Origin: Fen-1245 sp963835535
GTDB taxonomy: Bacteria; Gemmatimonadota; Gemmatimonadetes; Gemmatimonadales; JACORV01
DNA length: 64,000 nt
Assembly (NCBI GenBank): GCA_963835535.1
Contig: CAWIFL010000009.1
Location: forward strand, 226,911 to 290,910
Reading direction: 5' to 3'
Numbering within the stretch: position 1 is the first letter of the stretch; every line of letters starts with the position of its first letter. The notes under the pieces are model-generated. The model made no database searches. It was given only the letters and a program-made list of their open reading frames with translations, and was not told where the DNA came from. Of this stretch, positions 30,630-38,942 are shown piece after piece. The translations under genes were made by a program, and so were the position numbers.

Positions 30630-32855
30630 ATGGCGAATCTCGAAAAGTACAAGGAAGCTGCTCGGAAATTCGAGCAGAAAGAGCAGTGGGTCAAGGCGAT
30701 CGAGCAGTATTCCCGTGCCATCGAAGAGATGGAGGGAATGCCCGAGATCCCCGAGGCGGAGCTGCCGCTGTACAACCGCGCCGGCGACCTGCAAGCGAAG
30801 GCCGGCGATGCGCAGATGGCGGTCGCGCTGTACGAACGCGCGGTGGACAAGTACCAGGAGATCGGGCTGGCCAACAACGCCATCGCCCTCTGCAACAAGA
30901 TCATCCGCCTCGCCCCCGGCCGCGCCCAGATCTACCTGAAGCTCGGGGTGCTCTTCGCCTCCAAGGGGTTCGGCTCGGAGGCGAAGACCAACCTGCTCGA
31001 GTACGCCGACCGGATGCAGAAGGCGGGTCAGCTCGAGGAGGCGTTCAAGGCGTTGAAGAAGTTCGCCGAGATGACGCCGGGGCAGGACGAGATCTGGACG
31101 ATGCTGTCGCAGCGGCTGCGCGCCGCGGCGAGGACGCCGGATCAGAAGGAGCAGGTCGAGAAGCTGCTCGGCGAGTTCGAGGCGAAGGAGAAGGCGAGCC
31201 AGCAGCGCAAGTCGCGGATGAGCCGGAGTCAGATCACGGGCGAGGAGTTGCCGCCCGAGCACGGGCCGAAGAAGGGCGAGCTCGTCTTCCTCGATCTCGA
31301 CGAGCCGCCGGCGCCGCGCAAGAGCACCATCACCGCGCCGCCTCCGAAGGCCGCGCCGCCGCCCAAGGCCGCCCCGCCACCGCCTCCGCCGAAGCCCGAG
31401 CCCGAGATGGCGCCGCTCGAGATCGAGCAGACGTCGCTCGCGCCGGCCGACGAGGCGACCCCGGTCATGCCGGCCCTCGAGATCGAGACCACGTCCCTCG
31501 CCGAAGAGGCGCCCGCGACCGCAGGTGCCGACCTCGGGCTGGAGCCGACTTCGCTGTCGGAGCCGGAGGCGGAGGCGCCCGCGCCGCCCGAGCCGACCGC
31601 GGCCGCCGAAGACCTCGGCATCCTGGACCTCGAGATGCCGGAGGAGCCCGCGGAGGAGCCGGCCACAGGCGCCGCCGTCGCTGGCCTGCCGCTGCTCGAC
31701 GTGGGCGAGCCGGAGCCGGCGGCCGCGGAGAGCGAGCCCGAGATCGTGGTGCCGGCGCTCGAGGAGCCCGCGGCCGCGGCCCCCGCAGCGGCGGGCTCCT
31801 CGCTCGAGTTCATCGATCTGGGCGAGGTCGAGGTCGCCGCGGGACCGTCGGTGGCGGACCTCGAGAAGCGGGTCGCGAAGGACGCGCAGGACTGGGAGGG
31901 GCACCGCCTCCTCGGCGAGGCGCTGCTCGCCGACGGCGAGCGGGAGCGCGGCATCACCGAGCTGAATGCGGCGCTGGAAGGCCTCGAGGGAGCCGACGAC
32001 CTCGACGGCGCGAACGGGATCGCGGAAGAGATCCTGCGCCTCGAACCCAACAGCGTGCGGCACCACCAGAAGCGCGTGGAGCTGGCCTACCGCCAGGGCG
32101 ACCGCGCGCGCCTGGCCGACGCCTATCTCGAGCTGGCCGACGCGCTGTTGCGCTCCGGCGAGGCCGACAAGGCGGTCGCGGTCTACCAGCGCGTGCTGGA
32201 GCACGATCCGGCGAACCAGCGTGCCAAGTCCGCCATCGAGACGCTCGCGCCGCCGCCGTCCGCGGCGCCGCCGCCGCGGCGCGCCACGCAGCCGCCGGCC
32301 CCCGTCGCCGGCCCGGTGGGGGGCGGGGACTTCGTGGACCTCGGCGCGATGCTGCTCGACGAGGAGGTGCCGAAGGACACCCGGATGCGGATCGAGGACG
32401 AGGAGCCGTCCGGGGACGAGCAGAAGGATTTCCAGACGATGCTCAGCGCGTTCAAGAAGGGCGTCGAGGCGAACGTGGACGAGGCGGACTTCCAGAGCCA
32501 CTACGACCTCGGCGTCGCCTACAAGGAGATGGGGCTCCTCGACGAGGCGATCGCGGAGTTCCAGAAGGCGCTGCGCTCGCCGGAAGGGAAGCTCCGCGCG
32601 TCGGAGGCGCTCGGGCTCTGCTTCTTCGAGAAGGGGCAGTTCACCGTGGCGGAGACCATCCTGCGCCGCGCGTGCGATCTGCCGGCCAGCGGGGATGCGG
32701 AACGGGTGGGACTCCTCTACTGGCTGGGCCGCACCCAGGAGGAACAGGGGAAGACCTCGGACGCCCTCACCTCGTACAACCGGGTGTTCGCCGTGGAGAT
32801 CACCTTCCAGGACGTGAGCCAGCGGGTGAGATCGTTGTCCCACGCGGGGGCCTAG
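30630..32855 (+). CDS. Large TPR protein with Pro/Ala-rich central region
   Basis: A 741-residue soluble protein. Residues about 1-190 are TPR-like (YKEAARKFEQKEQWVKAIEQYS, AGDLQAKAGDAQMAVALYERA). Residues about 210-410 are low-complexity Pro/Ala/Glu with repeated LEIE/TSLA and EPEAEAP motifs. A second TPR block (about 415-540) and a C-terminal one (about 610-735; HYDLGVAYKEMGLLDEAIAEFQKA, LLYWLGRTQEEQGKTSDAL) follow. No signal peptide is seen. It shares its plan with the gene at 36.5 kb. It has its own promoter and runs into a polyprenyl synthetase gene. Function unknown. Confidence 0.75.
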   Translation: MANLEKYKEAARKFEQKEQWVKAIEQYSRAIEEMEGMPEIPEAELPLYNRAGDLQAKAGDAQMAVALYERAVDKYQEIGLANNAIALCNKIIRLAPGRAQIYLKLGVLFASKGFGSEAKTNLLEYADRMQKAGQLEEAFKALKKFAEMTPGQDEIWTMLSQRLRAAARTPDQKEQVEKLLGEFEAKEKASQQRKSRMSRSQITGEELPPEHGPKKGELVFLDLDEPPAPRKSTITAPPPKAAPPPKAAPPPPPPKPEPEMAPLEIEQTSLAPADEATPVMPALEIETTSLAEEAPATAGADLGLEPTSLSEPEAEAPAPPEPTAAAEDLGILDLEMPEEPAEEPATGAAVAGLPLLDVGEPEPAAAESEPEIVVPALEEPAAAAPAAAGSSLEFIDLGEVEVAAGPSVADLEKRVAKDAQDWEGHRLLGEALLADGERERGITELNAALEGLEGADDLDGANGIAEEILRLEPNSVRHHQKRVELAYRQGDRARLADAYLELADALLRSGEADKAVAVYQRVLEHDPANQRAKSAIETLAPPPSAAPPPRRATQPPAPVAGPVGGGDFVDLGAMLLDEEVPKDTRMRIEDEEPSGDEQKDFQTMLSAFKKGVEANVDEADFQSHYDLGVAYKEMGLLDEAIAEFQKALRSPEGKLRASEALGLCFFEKGQFTVAETILRRACDLPASGDAERVGLLYWLGRTQEEQGKTSDALTSYNRVFAVEITFQDVSQRVRSLSHAGA

Positions 32856-32859
32856 CCCG

Positions 32860-33849
32860 GTGAAGAGCCAGGCCGCCGGCGTGACGCTCGCCGACATCCA
32901 GCGCCCGATCGCGGCGCAACTCGTCACGGTCACGACGGAGCTCGCGCGGGTGGTCGCGGCCGACCTGCCCCTGATCCAGGACGTCAACCGCCACCTGCTG
33001 CGGATGAAGGGGAAGCTGTTCCGCCCCACGCTGCTGCTGCTGGCGCACGAGGCGACCGGGGCGCGCGATCCGCGCGCGGTGCCGCTGGCGGCGATCGTCG
33101 AGCTGATCCACGTCGCCACCCTGGTGCACGACGACTCGGTGGACCATTCGGCGCTGCGCCGGGGCATGCCGACGGTGAACTCGCAGTACAGCCACCAGAT
33201 CGCCGTCATCATGGGCGACTACCTGTACTCGCGCGCGATCATCGAGCTGGTGCGCCTGGACGACCCGGAGCCGCTGCGCGTCCTCTCGCGCGTGACCAAC
33301 GCGATGACCATCGGCGAGATGCGGCAGCTGATGGCGTACGAGGTGCTGGGCTTCGACGAGCGCGAGTACGAGCTGCTGTGCCGCTCGAAGACCGCGTCGC
33401 TGTTCGCCGCGGCGTGCGAGGTCGGCGCGCTGCGGGCCGCACCCGGGGAGCGGCGCGCGATGCGCCGGTACGGCGACGCCCTGGGGATGGCGTTCCAGAT
33501 CGCCGACGACCTGCTCGACTACACCGAGGACGAGGCCGTGACGGGGAAGCCGTCGGGGCTCGATCTCCGCGAGCACAAGGTCACGCTGCCGCTCATCGCC
33601 GCTCTGCCGCGGCTCGCGCCCGACGACCGGCGCGAGGTGGAGAGCCTGTTCCGCGAGGCCGCACCGGCCGACGCGCAGGTGACCCGGGTCGTCCACCTGG
33701 TCGAGCGCAGCGGGGGCCTGGACTACGCGCGGGAGCGCGCGGCGGCGTTCGCCGCCGAGGCGGACGCGGCCCTCGACGACCTGGCGCCGTCGCCGGCCCG
33801 CGAGGCGCTCCGCGACGCCATCGCGTACGCGGTCGAGCGGCGGAGCTAG
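32860..33849 (+). CDS. Polyprenyl diphosphate synthase
   Basis: A 329-residue trans-prenyltransferase. The first Asp-rich motif is LVHDDSVDHSALRRGMP (Asp91) and the second is DDLLDYTEDE (Asp216). GKLFRPTLLLLAHEA and the GMAFQIADD segment are also conserved. It condenses isopentenyl diphosphate onto allylic primers. The layout fits an octaprenyl/solanesyl-type long-chain enzyme that supplies the quinone side chain, but product length cannot be read off reliably. It starts at GTG 32860, four bases after the TPR gene, and is one base ahead of the DUF4321-like gene. Confidence 0.9.
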   Translation: MKSQAAGVTLADIQRPIAAQLVTVTTELARVVAADLPLIQDVNRHLLRMKGKLFRPTLLLLAHEATGARDPRAVPLAAIVELIHVATLVHDDSVDHSALRRGMPTVNSQYSHQIAVIMGDYLYSRAIIELVRLDDPEPLRVLSRVTNAMTIGEMRQLMAYEVLGFDEREYELLCRSKTASLFAAACEVGALRAAPGERRAMRRYGDALGMAFQIADDLLDYTEDEAVTGKPSGLDLREHKVTLPLIAALPRLAPDDRREVESLFREAAPADAQVTRVVHLVERSGGLDYARERAAAFAAEADAALDDLAPSPAREALRDAIAYAVERRS

Positions 33850-33850
33850 C

Positions 33851-34123
33851 GTGGCCAACGTCCCGCGCCGGCCCCTGTTCTACCTGGCGGTGCTGTCCTC
33901 CGGCTTCGTGCTGGGCGGCTTCCTGTCCGCCTTCCTGGAGCGCGTTCTCCCGGCCGGCTCGCCGCGCGAGGTCCTGACCTTCGCCGTGACCCCGAGGCTG
34001 GGCCCCGTCACGGTGGACTTGCTGGTGCTCTGGTTCACCGTGGGCCCGATCGGCATCCGGGTGTCCGTGCTGGCCGTCGTGGGCGTCGTGCTGGCGTACC
34101 TGCTGGCACGCTCGCTCTTCTAG
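33851..34123 (+). CDS. DUF4321-like small membrane protein
   Basis: A 90-residue protein starting at GTG 33851. Two hydrophobic segments are visible: about 9-30 (LFYLAVLSSGFVLGGFLSAF) and about 70-88. Between them is TPRLGPVTVDLLVLWFTVGPIGIRVS. The glycine-rich first helix and the LG-x-VTVDL pattern match DUF4321, a family of short membrane proteins without a known role. It sits between a prenyl synthetase and tatA. The family call rests on pattern memory only. Confidence 0.6.
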   Translation: MANVPRRPLFYLAVLSSGFVLGGFLSAFLERVLPAGSPREVLTFAVTPRLGPVTVDLLVLWFTVGPIGIRVSVLAVVGVVLAYLLARSLF

Positions 34124-34149
34124 CGGGTCATGAAGGGAAGGAGCAACCG

Positions 34150-34407
34150 ATGTTCGAAGGCTTGAGCCTGACCCACATTCTGCTGTTCCTGGTCATCCTG
34201 CTGCTGCTCTTCGGGGCCAAGCGGCTGCCGGAAATCGGCGGCGCGCTGGGGAAGTCCATCGGGGAGTTCAAGCGCAGCATGCGGGACGTGCAGAACGAAT
34301 TCAATAATCCGACGCAGGATGCGCGGCGGGTGGAGCCGCCACCGGCGTCGCCGCCGCCCCCGCCGCCGTCGGCGTCGCAACCGAAGGATCCGAAGTCGCT
34401 GAACTGA
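34150..34407 (+). CDS. tatA: Twin-arginine translocase subunit TatA
   Basis: An 85-residue protein. A single N-terminal helix (LTHILLFLVILLLLFGAKRLPEIG) with the FGAKRLPEIGGALGKSIGEFK hinge and amphipathic helix defines TatA/TatB; the short length and acidic, Pro-rich tail suggest TatA. It forms the pore of the Tat pathway with TatC (22.8 kb). ATG 34150 has GGAAGGAG about 6 bases upstream. The gene is followed by a strong bidirectional hairpin. Confidence 0.92.
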   Translation: MFEGLSLTHILLFLVILLLLFGAKRLPEIGGALGKSIGEFKRSMRDVQNEFNNPTQDARRVEPPPASPPPPPPSASQPKDPKSLN

Positions 34408-34435
34408 CGCCCACGGCGGAGAGTACCGAACGACT

Positions 34436-34520
34436 AAAGGCGTGAGAAGCGACCCTTCTCACGCCTTTGCTCTCTCACCTCTCACTTCGCCTTCTCACTT
34501 CTCACTTCTCACGTCTCACC
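34436..34520. terminator. Bidirectional hairpin terminator continuing as a TCTCACT heptad tract
   Basis: A perfect 14-bp stem (34436-34449 with 34455-34468, loop CGACC) lies between the convergent tatA and PpiD-like genes. Its ends are AAAGGCG and CGCCTTT, so each direction meets a short T-run. The right arm runs on as heptamers of the TCTCACT/TCTCACG type to the PpiD stop. The words are the same as in the 27.5 kb tract. Confidence 0.8.
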
Positions 34521-34522
34521 TC

Positions 34523-36355
34523 TTACTGTCCTTCCTGGGTCTGCGGCTTGAAGATCGCCGCCCGATTGTCCACGACTTTCGCCTCGCGCCGCAGCGCGTC
34601 CAGATACGCCTGCACCCGCACCTGGCGGGCCGCGCGGATCACGCCGGAGCGCTCGTCCTCCTTCTGTGTCTCGAAGGCGGCCGAGTCCGCCCGCACGCGG
34701 CGCGTCGGCTCCATGAGGAAGAAGCCGTCGGGGCCCTGCAGGAGTCCGGAGTGCTCGCCGACCCGCAGCCGGAAGGCGAGGCCGATCGCCTCCGACGCGG
34801 CGCCGAGGACCGCCACGTTCCCGGTCCGCGTGAACGGGCCGACCGTCTGGACCGGCAGCCGGAGCGCCTGCGCGACCTGCTCGAGCGTCTGGCCCGCGGC
34901 CAGCCGCCGCGCCGCGTCGTTCGCGATCGCCTCCGCCGCCGCCCGCTTCTTCTCCTCCAGGACCGCCGCGCGCACCCGCGCCTGCGCCGCCGCGAGGGGC
35001 GCTATCCCCGCGGCCGCCGAGCTGTCGAGGCGGAACACGTAGTAGTTGGCGCTCGTCTCGATCACCTGGCTCGTTTCGCCCTTCTTCCCCTCGAACGCCC
35101 AGATGCTGACGTCGGGCACGCGATCCCCGCCGAGCGTCACCGGCTGGCCCTGATAGAGGGGCCCGGCGTGCTGGATGGCCAGTCCCATCTTCCGCGCCAC
35201 GCTGTCGAGCGCCGCCGGATCCGTCTGCTCGGCGCCCAGCCGGTCCAGCGAGTCGGCCCGCGATTCGAGCGCGTCCAGCCGCGCCCCGGTCCGCGTGATC
35301 GGGATCAGGATGTGGCGCGCCGTCACGCTGTCCTTCGTCCGCTTCTCCACCTTGATGAGATGGATGCCGAACGGCGTGACCACCGGGGGCGAGATCTGGC
35401 CGACCGGGAGCGTGAAGGCGGCCTGCTCGAAGGCGGGCGTCATCTGTCCGCGCCCGAACGTGCCCAGCTCGCCGCCCTGCGCGCGTGAAGCGGAGTCCGC
35501 CGACTCGGTCTTCGCCAGGTCGGCGAACGCGGCGCCCCGCACGATGGAGTCGCGCACCGCGCGCGCGAGCTGCATCGCGGCCTGCGTGTCCACCGCCAGC
35601 GGCACCTTGCTGATCGTCACGTACGACAGATAGGCCGCCGCCGGCAGCTTGAGCGAGTCCTGGTTGGCGGCGTACCACGTCTCCAGGTCCTGCGGCGTGA
35701 TGCGCACCGACGCGTCGGCCACCGCCGCGTCCGGATTGATCACCAGCGCCTTCACCGCGACCGAGTCGTGCTGGTCCCGGTAGATCCGCCAGAGCTTCGT
35801 GTCGGGGGCGTAAATGTCCGCGGTCACCGCCTCGAGCAGCTTGAGGCGGGGGAGCTCGCTGCGGTAGCGCGCCTCGAGCGCGGCCAGGAACTCGGGCTCC
35901 GTCCCGCTGGCGAGGAACCGCTGCCACTTCGCCTGGTCGAACTTCCCGTTCGTCTGGAAGTCGCGGGCGGTCGTGACCTCTTCGGGCGGGTAGCGGAGGG
36001 CCGCGTCGCGAACCTCGTCGTCCGTCACCACGATGCCGCGCCGCTTGTACGCGTCCTGGAGGACGCCCGCCTCGACCAGCTGCTCGAAGGCGTAGTCTTC
36101 CAGCGACTTCTGCTCCTCGCGGGTCAGGGACTGCCCGGGGTTCCGCTGGCGCGCCTGATCCACCGTGGCGTTGTAGGTCTGGAGCCACTCCTGGTACTTG
36201 ATCGGGTGCCCGTTCACCGAGCCGAGGTCCCGGGAGGCGGCGCCCTGACTGCGTCCCGTGACGCCCATCCCCACGTCGAACACCAGCCATCCGACGAACG
36301 CCACCGCCAGGACGAGCATGATGATCTTGGTCTTCTCGCGCATGGTGCGCAGCAT
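34523..36355 (-). CDS. PpiD/SurA-like peptidyl-prolyl isomerase, membrane anchored
   Basis: A 610-residue periplasmic folding factor. The N-terminal MREKTKIIMLVLAVAFVGWLVFD is a cytoplasmic stop followed by one membrane anchor, as in PpiD. A SurA_N-like region follows (about 45-200; GSVNGHPIKYQEWLQTYNAT). A parvulin-type domain lies at about 230-345 (GGELGTFGRGQMTPAFEQAAFTLPVGQISPPVVTPFGIHLIKV). A second, weaker parvulin-like region starts near TARHILIP. It should help fold secreted and outer-membrane proteins. It is one of the few minus-strand genes and shares a 144-base promoter gap with the plus-strand TPR gene. Its 3' end meets the heptad tract. Confidence 0.85.
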   Translation of the reverse strand: MLRTMREKTKIIMLVLAVAFVGWLVFDVGMGVTGRSQGAASRDLGSVNGHPIKYQEWLQTYNATVDQARQRNPGQSLTREEQKSLEDYAFEQLVEAGVLQDAYKRRGIVVTDDEVRDAALRYPPEEVTTARDFQTNGKFDQAKWQRFLASGTEPEFLAALEARYRSELPRLKLLEAVTADIYAPDTKLWRIYRDQHDSVAVKALVINPDAAVADASVRITPQDLETWYAANQDSLKLPAAAYLSYVTISKVPLAVDTQAAMQLARAVRDSIVRGAAFADLAKTESADSASRAQGGELGTFGRGQMTPAFEQAAFTLPVGQISPPVVTPFGIHLIKVEKRTKDSVTARHILIPITRTGARLDALESRADSLDRLGAEQTDPAALDSVARKMGLAIQHAGPLYQGQPVTLGGDRVPDVSIWAFEGKKGETSQVIETSANYYVFRLDSSAAAGIAPLAAAQARVRAAVLEEKKRAAAEAIANDAARRLAAGQTLEQVAQALRLPVQTVGPFTRTGNVAVLGAASEAIGLAFRLRVGEHSGLLQGPDGFFLMEPTRRVRADSAAFETQKEDERSGVIRAARQVRVQAYLDALRREAKVVDNRAAIFKPQTQEGQ

Positions 36356-36435
36356 GGCGTCCGGTCTCCCCCGGGAAAGGGCGTAAATCTAGACGAGACA
36401 ACGCGCAAAGCCAACCGGGCGGGGTGCCGTTCCCG

Positions 36436-36465
36436 TTGACACCCCGTGCCGGAATGCCGTATCTT
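36436..36465 (+). promoter_or_regulatory. Promoter of the 36.5-kb TPR gene
   Basis: TTGACA (36436-36441), an 18-base spacer and TATCTT (36460-36465) lie 34 bases before the ATG. An AGGAG ribosome-binding site (36491-36495) follows 4 bases before the start. It is in the divergent gap with the PpiD-like gene, whose own promoter is not evident. Confidence 0.75.
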
Positions 36466-36499
36466 CGCGGGCCGAACCCGTTCTGCCAGCAGGAGTTCG

Positions 36500-38467
36500 A
36501 TGGCTTCATCGAGCGAGATCGAGAAACTCGAACGCCGCTACGCCGAGAACCCCGATGGGCGGTTCTTCGCGCCGCTGGCGGACGCCTATCGCAAGGCGGG
36601 GCAGGTGGACCGGGCGCTCGAGCTGGTCCGGGCCGGCCTCGTGAAGCACCCCGACTACCTCTCGGCGCACATCGTCCTGGGCCGCTGTCTCCTGGACAAG
36701 GCGGCCGACGCCGACGCCGCGGCCACCTTCACGGCGGTCCTCGCCCTCGACGGCGAGAACATCATCGCGCTGAAGAGCCTGGCGGAGATCGCCGAGCGCG
36801 GGGGGCGCGTGGACGAGGCCCGGGAGTGGCTCCAGAAGCTCCTGGCCGTGGACTCGATGAACAGCGAGGCCGAAGCCGACCTCCAGCGCCTGGGCGGCGC
36901 GCTCGCGGCGCCCGCGAAGGCTGCCGAGGCAGCGCCGGCCGAGCTGGCGCCCGAGACCTCCTTCGCCGATGTGGCGGAGGAGATGGCGGCTCCCGCCGCC
37001 GAGGCCGCGCCGGCGGGCGGTGAAGCGACGCGGGTCGTCGCGGCCGTCGCGGCGCCGGTGGAAGAGCCTGCGAAGGAGCCCGAACCGCTGCCGATGCTCG
37101 AGGTGCGCTCGCGCGCTCCCGAGCCGGCCCCGGTCGCGGAGTTGGAGCCGGTGCTCGAGATCCCGGAGCCCGCGACCGCGAAGAGCGCAGCCCCGTCGCC
37201 GGCCGAGATGCCGGCGATCCCGATCGAGGCCCTGCCCGTCGAGCCGCCGGGCGAGATGGTCGTGGCGGCGATGCAGGCCGAGCCGGAAGCCGTGCCCCCC
37301 GCCGAGGCCAAGCCGGACGTCCACCCGCTGCCGTCCGAGGCGAGGGTGTCGTCCGAGTCGCTCGAGGTGCTGCCGTTCGACGACTCCCTGGCGTGGGGCA
37401 CGGGCGAGCGGTCGTCGCGTGCCATCCGGACCGAGGATGTGGAGGCGGTGACCCACGACTCCGAAGTTCGGACTCCGGCAATCGAGTTCATGGCCGATAT
37501 GGGGTTGCCGGTGACGGAGGAGCAGGCGCCGGCGGCGGCCCCGGCGAGCGCCGCCGCCCCCCCCCCCCCGATGCCGTCCCTGGACGACTTCAGCATCGAG
37601 CCGCCGCCCGACCAGTCGCTGGGTGGCATGGCGGCCGGACCCGAACCCGAGAAGGTGGAGCTGCCCGCCAACCTGTCGGGCGCCTACTCGATCGTGGACG
37701 ACGTCGCGGGCGCGGCCCTCGATCTCCCCGCGACCGGCGAGACGCTGCAGCCGTCGGCGCCCTCCGATCTGCCCCTCATCATGCCCGAGGACGTGACGCC
37801 GCCGGAGGAGCTGGCGCGCCCGTCCGCCAAGATGGTGCAGATGGTCTCGCCGCCGCCGCGCGAGGAGCCTGCGGCCCATCCGCCGATGGCGACGGAAACG
37901 ATGGGCGACCTGTACCTGAAGCAGGGGTTCCGGAGCGAGGCCGCCGACGTGTACCGGCGCCTGCTGGACCAGCGCCCGGGCGACGCGGGACTCGCCGCGA
38001 AGCTGCGCGCGGCGGAGTTGCCGCCGCCCGATCTGCGGGCCGCGGCGCTCGGCGCCGAGTCGGTGGGCTCGTGGCTCAAGCGCGTGGCCGGCGCGCGCCT
38101 GTCGGCCGCGGCCGCCCCGCCGCCTCCGCTCCCCGACACCAAACACCTGACACCGGAAACCCCGTCGCCTCTGGAGTCCGCGTTCATGGCGGAGCCCGAT
38201 GGGGAGCCCGCGCACCCGGCGGCCGACGCCTTCTCGCTCGACCAGATCTTCGGCCCGGCGGGCGAGGCCTCCCCGGCGCCTCCTGCGCCGCAGGCCACCG
38301 CTCCAGCCCCCGCTCTCGGGGCGTCGTTCGACGAGTTCTTCGGCGCCGGCGCCCCGGCGCCGGCGCCCGCGCCGCCCGCGCCCGCGGCCGGGCCCCGGCG
38401 TCCTTCACAGCTCGGCGACGAGGACCTCACCGCCTTCAGCGCCTGGCTGCAGGGTCTCAAGAAATAG
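36500..38467 (+). CDS. TPR protein with long Pro/Ala-rich region (paralogue-like of the 30.6-kb gene)
   Basis: A 655-residue protein. Residues 1-130 are TPR-like (FFAPLADAYRKAGQVDRALELVRAGL, SAHIVLGRCLLDKAADADAAATF). Residues about 135-460 are low-complexity Ala/Pro/Glu, and a short TPR returns near 475 (TMGDLYLKQGFRSEAADVYRRLLDQRPGD). The C-terminus ends FDEFFGAGAP...DEDLTAFSAWLQGLKK. A run of 13 C (37557-37569) encodes part of the Pro stretch and a heptad array (38131-38163) another. The ATG is supported by an AGGAG site and a promoter. The role is unknown; the aroQ start overlaps its stop. Confidence 0.75.
   Translation: MASSSEIEKLERRYAENPDGRFFAPLADAYRKAGQVDRALELVRAGLVKHPDYLSAHIVLGRCLLDKAADADAAATFTAVLALDGENIIALKSLAEIAERGGRVDEAREWLQKLLAVDSMNSEAEADLQRLGGALAAPAKAAEAAPAELAPETSFADVAEEMAAPAAEAAPAGGEATRVVAAVAAPVEEPAKEPEPLPMLEVRSRAPEPAPVAELEPVLEIPEPATAKSAAPSPAEMPAIPIEALPVEPPGEMVVAAMQAEPEAVPPAEAKPDVHPLPSEARVSSESLEVLPFDDSLAWGTGERSSRAIRTEDVEAVTHDSEVRTPAIEFMADMGLPVTEEQAPAAAPASAAAPPPPMPSLDDFSIEPPPDQSLGGMAAGPEPEKVELPANLSGAYSIVDDVAGAALDLPATGETLQPSAPSDLPLIMPEDVTPPEELARPSAKMVQMVSPPPREEPAAHPPMATETMGDLYLKQGFRSEAADVYRRLLDQRPGDAGLAAKLRAAELPPPDLRAAALGAESVGSWLKRVAGARLSAAAAPPPPLPDTKHLTPETPSPLESAFMAEPDGEPAHPAADAFSLDQIFGPAGEASPAPPAPQATAPAPALGASFDEFFGAGAPAPAPAPPAPAAGPRRPSQLGDEDLTAFSAWLQGLKK
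37557..37569 (+). repeat. C13 homopolymer inside the TPR gene
   Basis: Thirteen consecutive C residues encode four prolines in the spacer of this protein. The frame is open in the given sequence. Runs this long are prone to slippage, so length variation here would switch the downstream part of the protein off. Confidence 0.8.
38131..38163. repeat. Heptanucleotide array, CTGACAC type, in the TPR gene
   Basis: Heptamers CCGACAC, CAAACAC, CTGACAC and CGGAAAC, ended by CCC, run in frame in the C-terminal spacer and encode PDTKHLTPETP. The A-rich bases differ from the flanking GC-rich codons. Confidence 0.65.
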
Positions 38468-38934
38468 TGCACATCGCGGTGGTGAACGGGCCGAACCTCA
38501 ATCTCCTCGGGGTTCGGGAACCTGCCCGCTACGGCTCCGCCACGCTCGCGGACATCGAGGCCGCCGTGCGCGAGCGCGCTCGCGCGCTCGGCGTCGAGAT
38601 CGGCTGGCTCCAGTCGAATCACGAGGGCGCGCTGGTGGACGCGATCCAGGCGCTGCGGGGCCGGGCCGACGGGGCCCTGATCAACGCCGCCGCGTACACG
38701 CACACGTCCATCGCCGTTCGCGACGCCGTGCTGGCCGCCGCGGTCCCGTTCGTCGAGGTCCACCTGACGAACATCTGGGGACGCGAGGAGGAACGGCGGA
38801 AGTCGCTCCTCGCGGATCTGGCCGTGGGCGTCGTCGCCGGCTTCGGCGGACACGGCTACGTCCTGGCTCTCGAGGCGATGGTGGAGTGGCTGAGACGCGG
38901 CCGGTCCAAGGCCGCTGGTAGTGTCGAGGTCTGA
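38467..38934 (+). CDS. aroQ: 3-dehydroquinate dehydratase, type II
   Basis: A 155-residue protein starting at GTG 38467, overlapping the previous stop. It begins HIAVVNGPNLNLLGVREPARYG, the type II signature with the catalytic Tyr. SNHEGALVDAIQ, INAAAYTHTSIAVRDA and VEVHLTNIWGREEERR follow, as in the family. It dehydrates 3-dehydroquinate to 3-dehydroshikimate in aromatic amino acid synthesis. Some conserved positions vary (INAAA for INPGA, LTN for LSN), but the active-site Tyr, Asn and His are kept. Length is typical for the dodecameric enzyme. Confidence 0.92.
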   Translation: MHIAVVNGPNLNLLGVREPARYGSATLADIEAAVRERARALGVEIGWLQSNHEGALVDAIQALRGRADGALINAAAYTHTSIAVRDAVLAAAVPFVEVHLTNIWGREEERRKSLLADLAVGVVAGFGGHGYVLALEAMVEWLRRGRSKAAGSVEV

Positions 38935-38942
38935 GTGTTCAG

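Noticed and set aside
29139..33212. A 1357-codon minus-strand frame across hutI and the TPR gene
   Set aside because: Overlaps three well supported plus-strand genes and reads as low-complexity Arg/Leu/Gly sequence.
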